A program made the translations under genes and the position numbers. The notes under the pieces were generated by a model. It ran no database searches, had not been told where the DNA came from, and was given only the letters and a program-made list of their open reading frames with translations. Positions 63,816 to 64,000 of a stretch of DNA of 64,000 bases are shown piece by piece. The DNA is from Leptolyngbya sp. 'hensonii' (GTDB lineage: Bacteria; Cyanobacteriota; Cyanobacteriia; GCF-001939115): NCBI RefSeq assembly GCF_001939115.1, contig NZ_MQTZ01000046.1:1-64000 (forward strand). The letters run 5' to 3'. Numbering within the stretch: position 1 is the stretch's first letter; every line of letters starts with the position of its first letter.

Positions 63816-64000
63816 CTAGAATCGATAGCCTAACCCAAGCTGGACACTCAATGCATTAGCAGAGCTGTTCTGGTAAGCATTGATACCATATTTGACATCT
63901 CCGTAGGTCACCACATTCTTGGCGATTTCCGATTCTGCGCCCAGGGTCAGGACGACAGAATCCCGGTTGCCCAGGGGTGTGGTTGAGGTCTGATTCTGAA
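63816..64000 (-). CDS. Outer-membrane beta-barrel protein, C-terminal fragment
   Basis: The last 60 codons of a leftward gene whose 5' part lies beyond the window. The readable frame (first full codon at 63998) ends in TAG (63816-63818) and translates to alternating polar/hydrophobic strands (DSVVLTLGAESE, VVTYGDVKYGINAY, ALSVQLGLGYRF). The terminal Phe with aromatic residues at -3 fits the C-terminal signature of barrel proteins (autotransporter/OmpA-like). It is not complete enough to name. Confidence 0.75.
   Translation of the reverse strand, partial: QNQTSTTPLGNRDSVVLTLGAESEIAKNVVTYGDVKYGINAYQNSSANALSVQLGLGYRF

Overview
The window is a cyanobacterial chromosome segment. The evidence is chlM (chlorophyll synthesis), a Ycf49-like gene, an RRM-type RNA-binding protein, treZ-treY, many GCGATCGC (HIP1) octamers and a CCCTCATCCCC-type dispersed repeat familiar from filamentous cyanobacteria such as the Leptolyngbya-like group. 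The genus cannot be fixed from the sequence alone.

1-10.1 kb is a complete-looking type III-B CRISPR locus. A CRISPR array cut by the window start is followed by a leader, cas2, a reverse transcriptase-Cas1 fusion and a two-helix membrane protein with a CARF-like domain, all leftward. Across a 404-bp divergent control region lies a rightward cmr operon: an HD-less cas10 with an intact GGDD, cmr3, cmr4, a small cmr5-position gene and a double-RAMP gene that appears to fuse Cmr6 and Cmr1. The Cmr4 position usually held by the RNA-cutting Asp is Asn. Read together, the locus may acquire spacers through RT-Cas1 and act mainly by cyclic-oligoadenylate signalling to a membrane effector. This is the most interesting system in the window. 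No cas6 is visible here.

10.2-24.7 kb: three leftward tRNAs (Thr, Tyr, Gly), a stomatin-like protein, a sensor kinase, a J-domain/TPR protein, the treZ-treY trehalose pair, rsmD, hisA, purE, a BON-like protein, chlM and a DUF423 membrane protein. 24.7-28.2 kb is an ergothioneine cluster egtC-egtB-egtD without egtA.

28.2-46.7 kb is ordinary housekeeping and regulation: an M50 protease with TPRs, a HEAT protein, a SagB-like oxidoreductase, Uma2, argB, aroK, a zinc-ribbon PP2C phosphatase, csaB, dnaK, rbp, a MocR-type regulator with its own operator, an ABC ATPase and a NYN-LOTUS protein. 46.7-54.3 kb holds envelope and stress proteins (GlsB-like, LEA-like, MscS-related, CutA) and hrcA. 54.6-64 kb holds PBP2, a large hybrid histidine kinase, a membrane Ser/Thr kinase, a TPR protein, rsmE and the C-terminus of an outer-membrane beta-barrel.

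Scattered between genes are small non-coding mobile elements (MITEs). Four have terminal inverted repeats and 7-9 bp target duplications that can be read directly (11981-12116, 47286-47425, 50583-50739, 61396-61564). A related element at 62928-63066 supplies the last 32 codons and the stop of rsmE.
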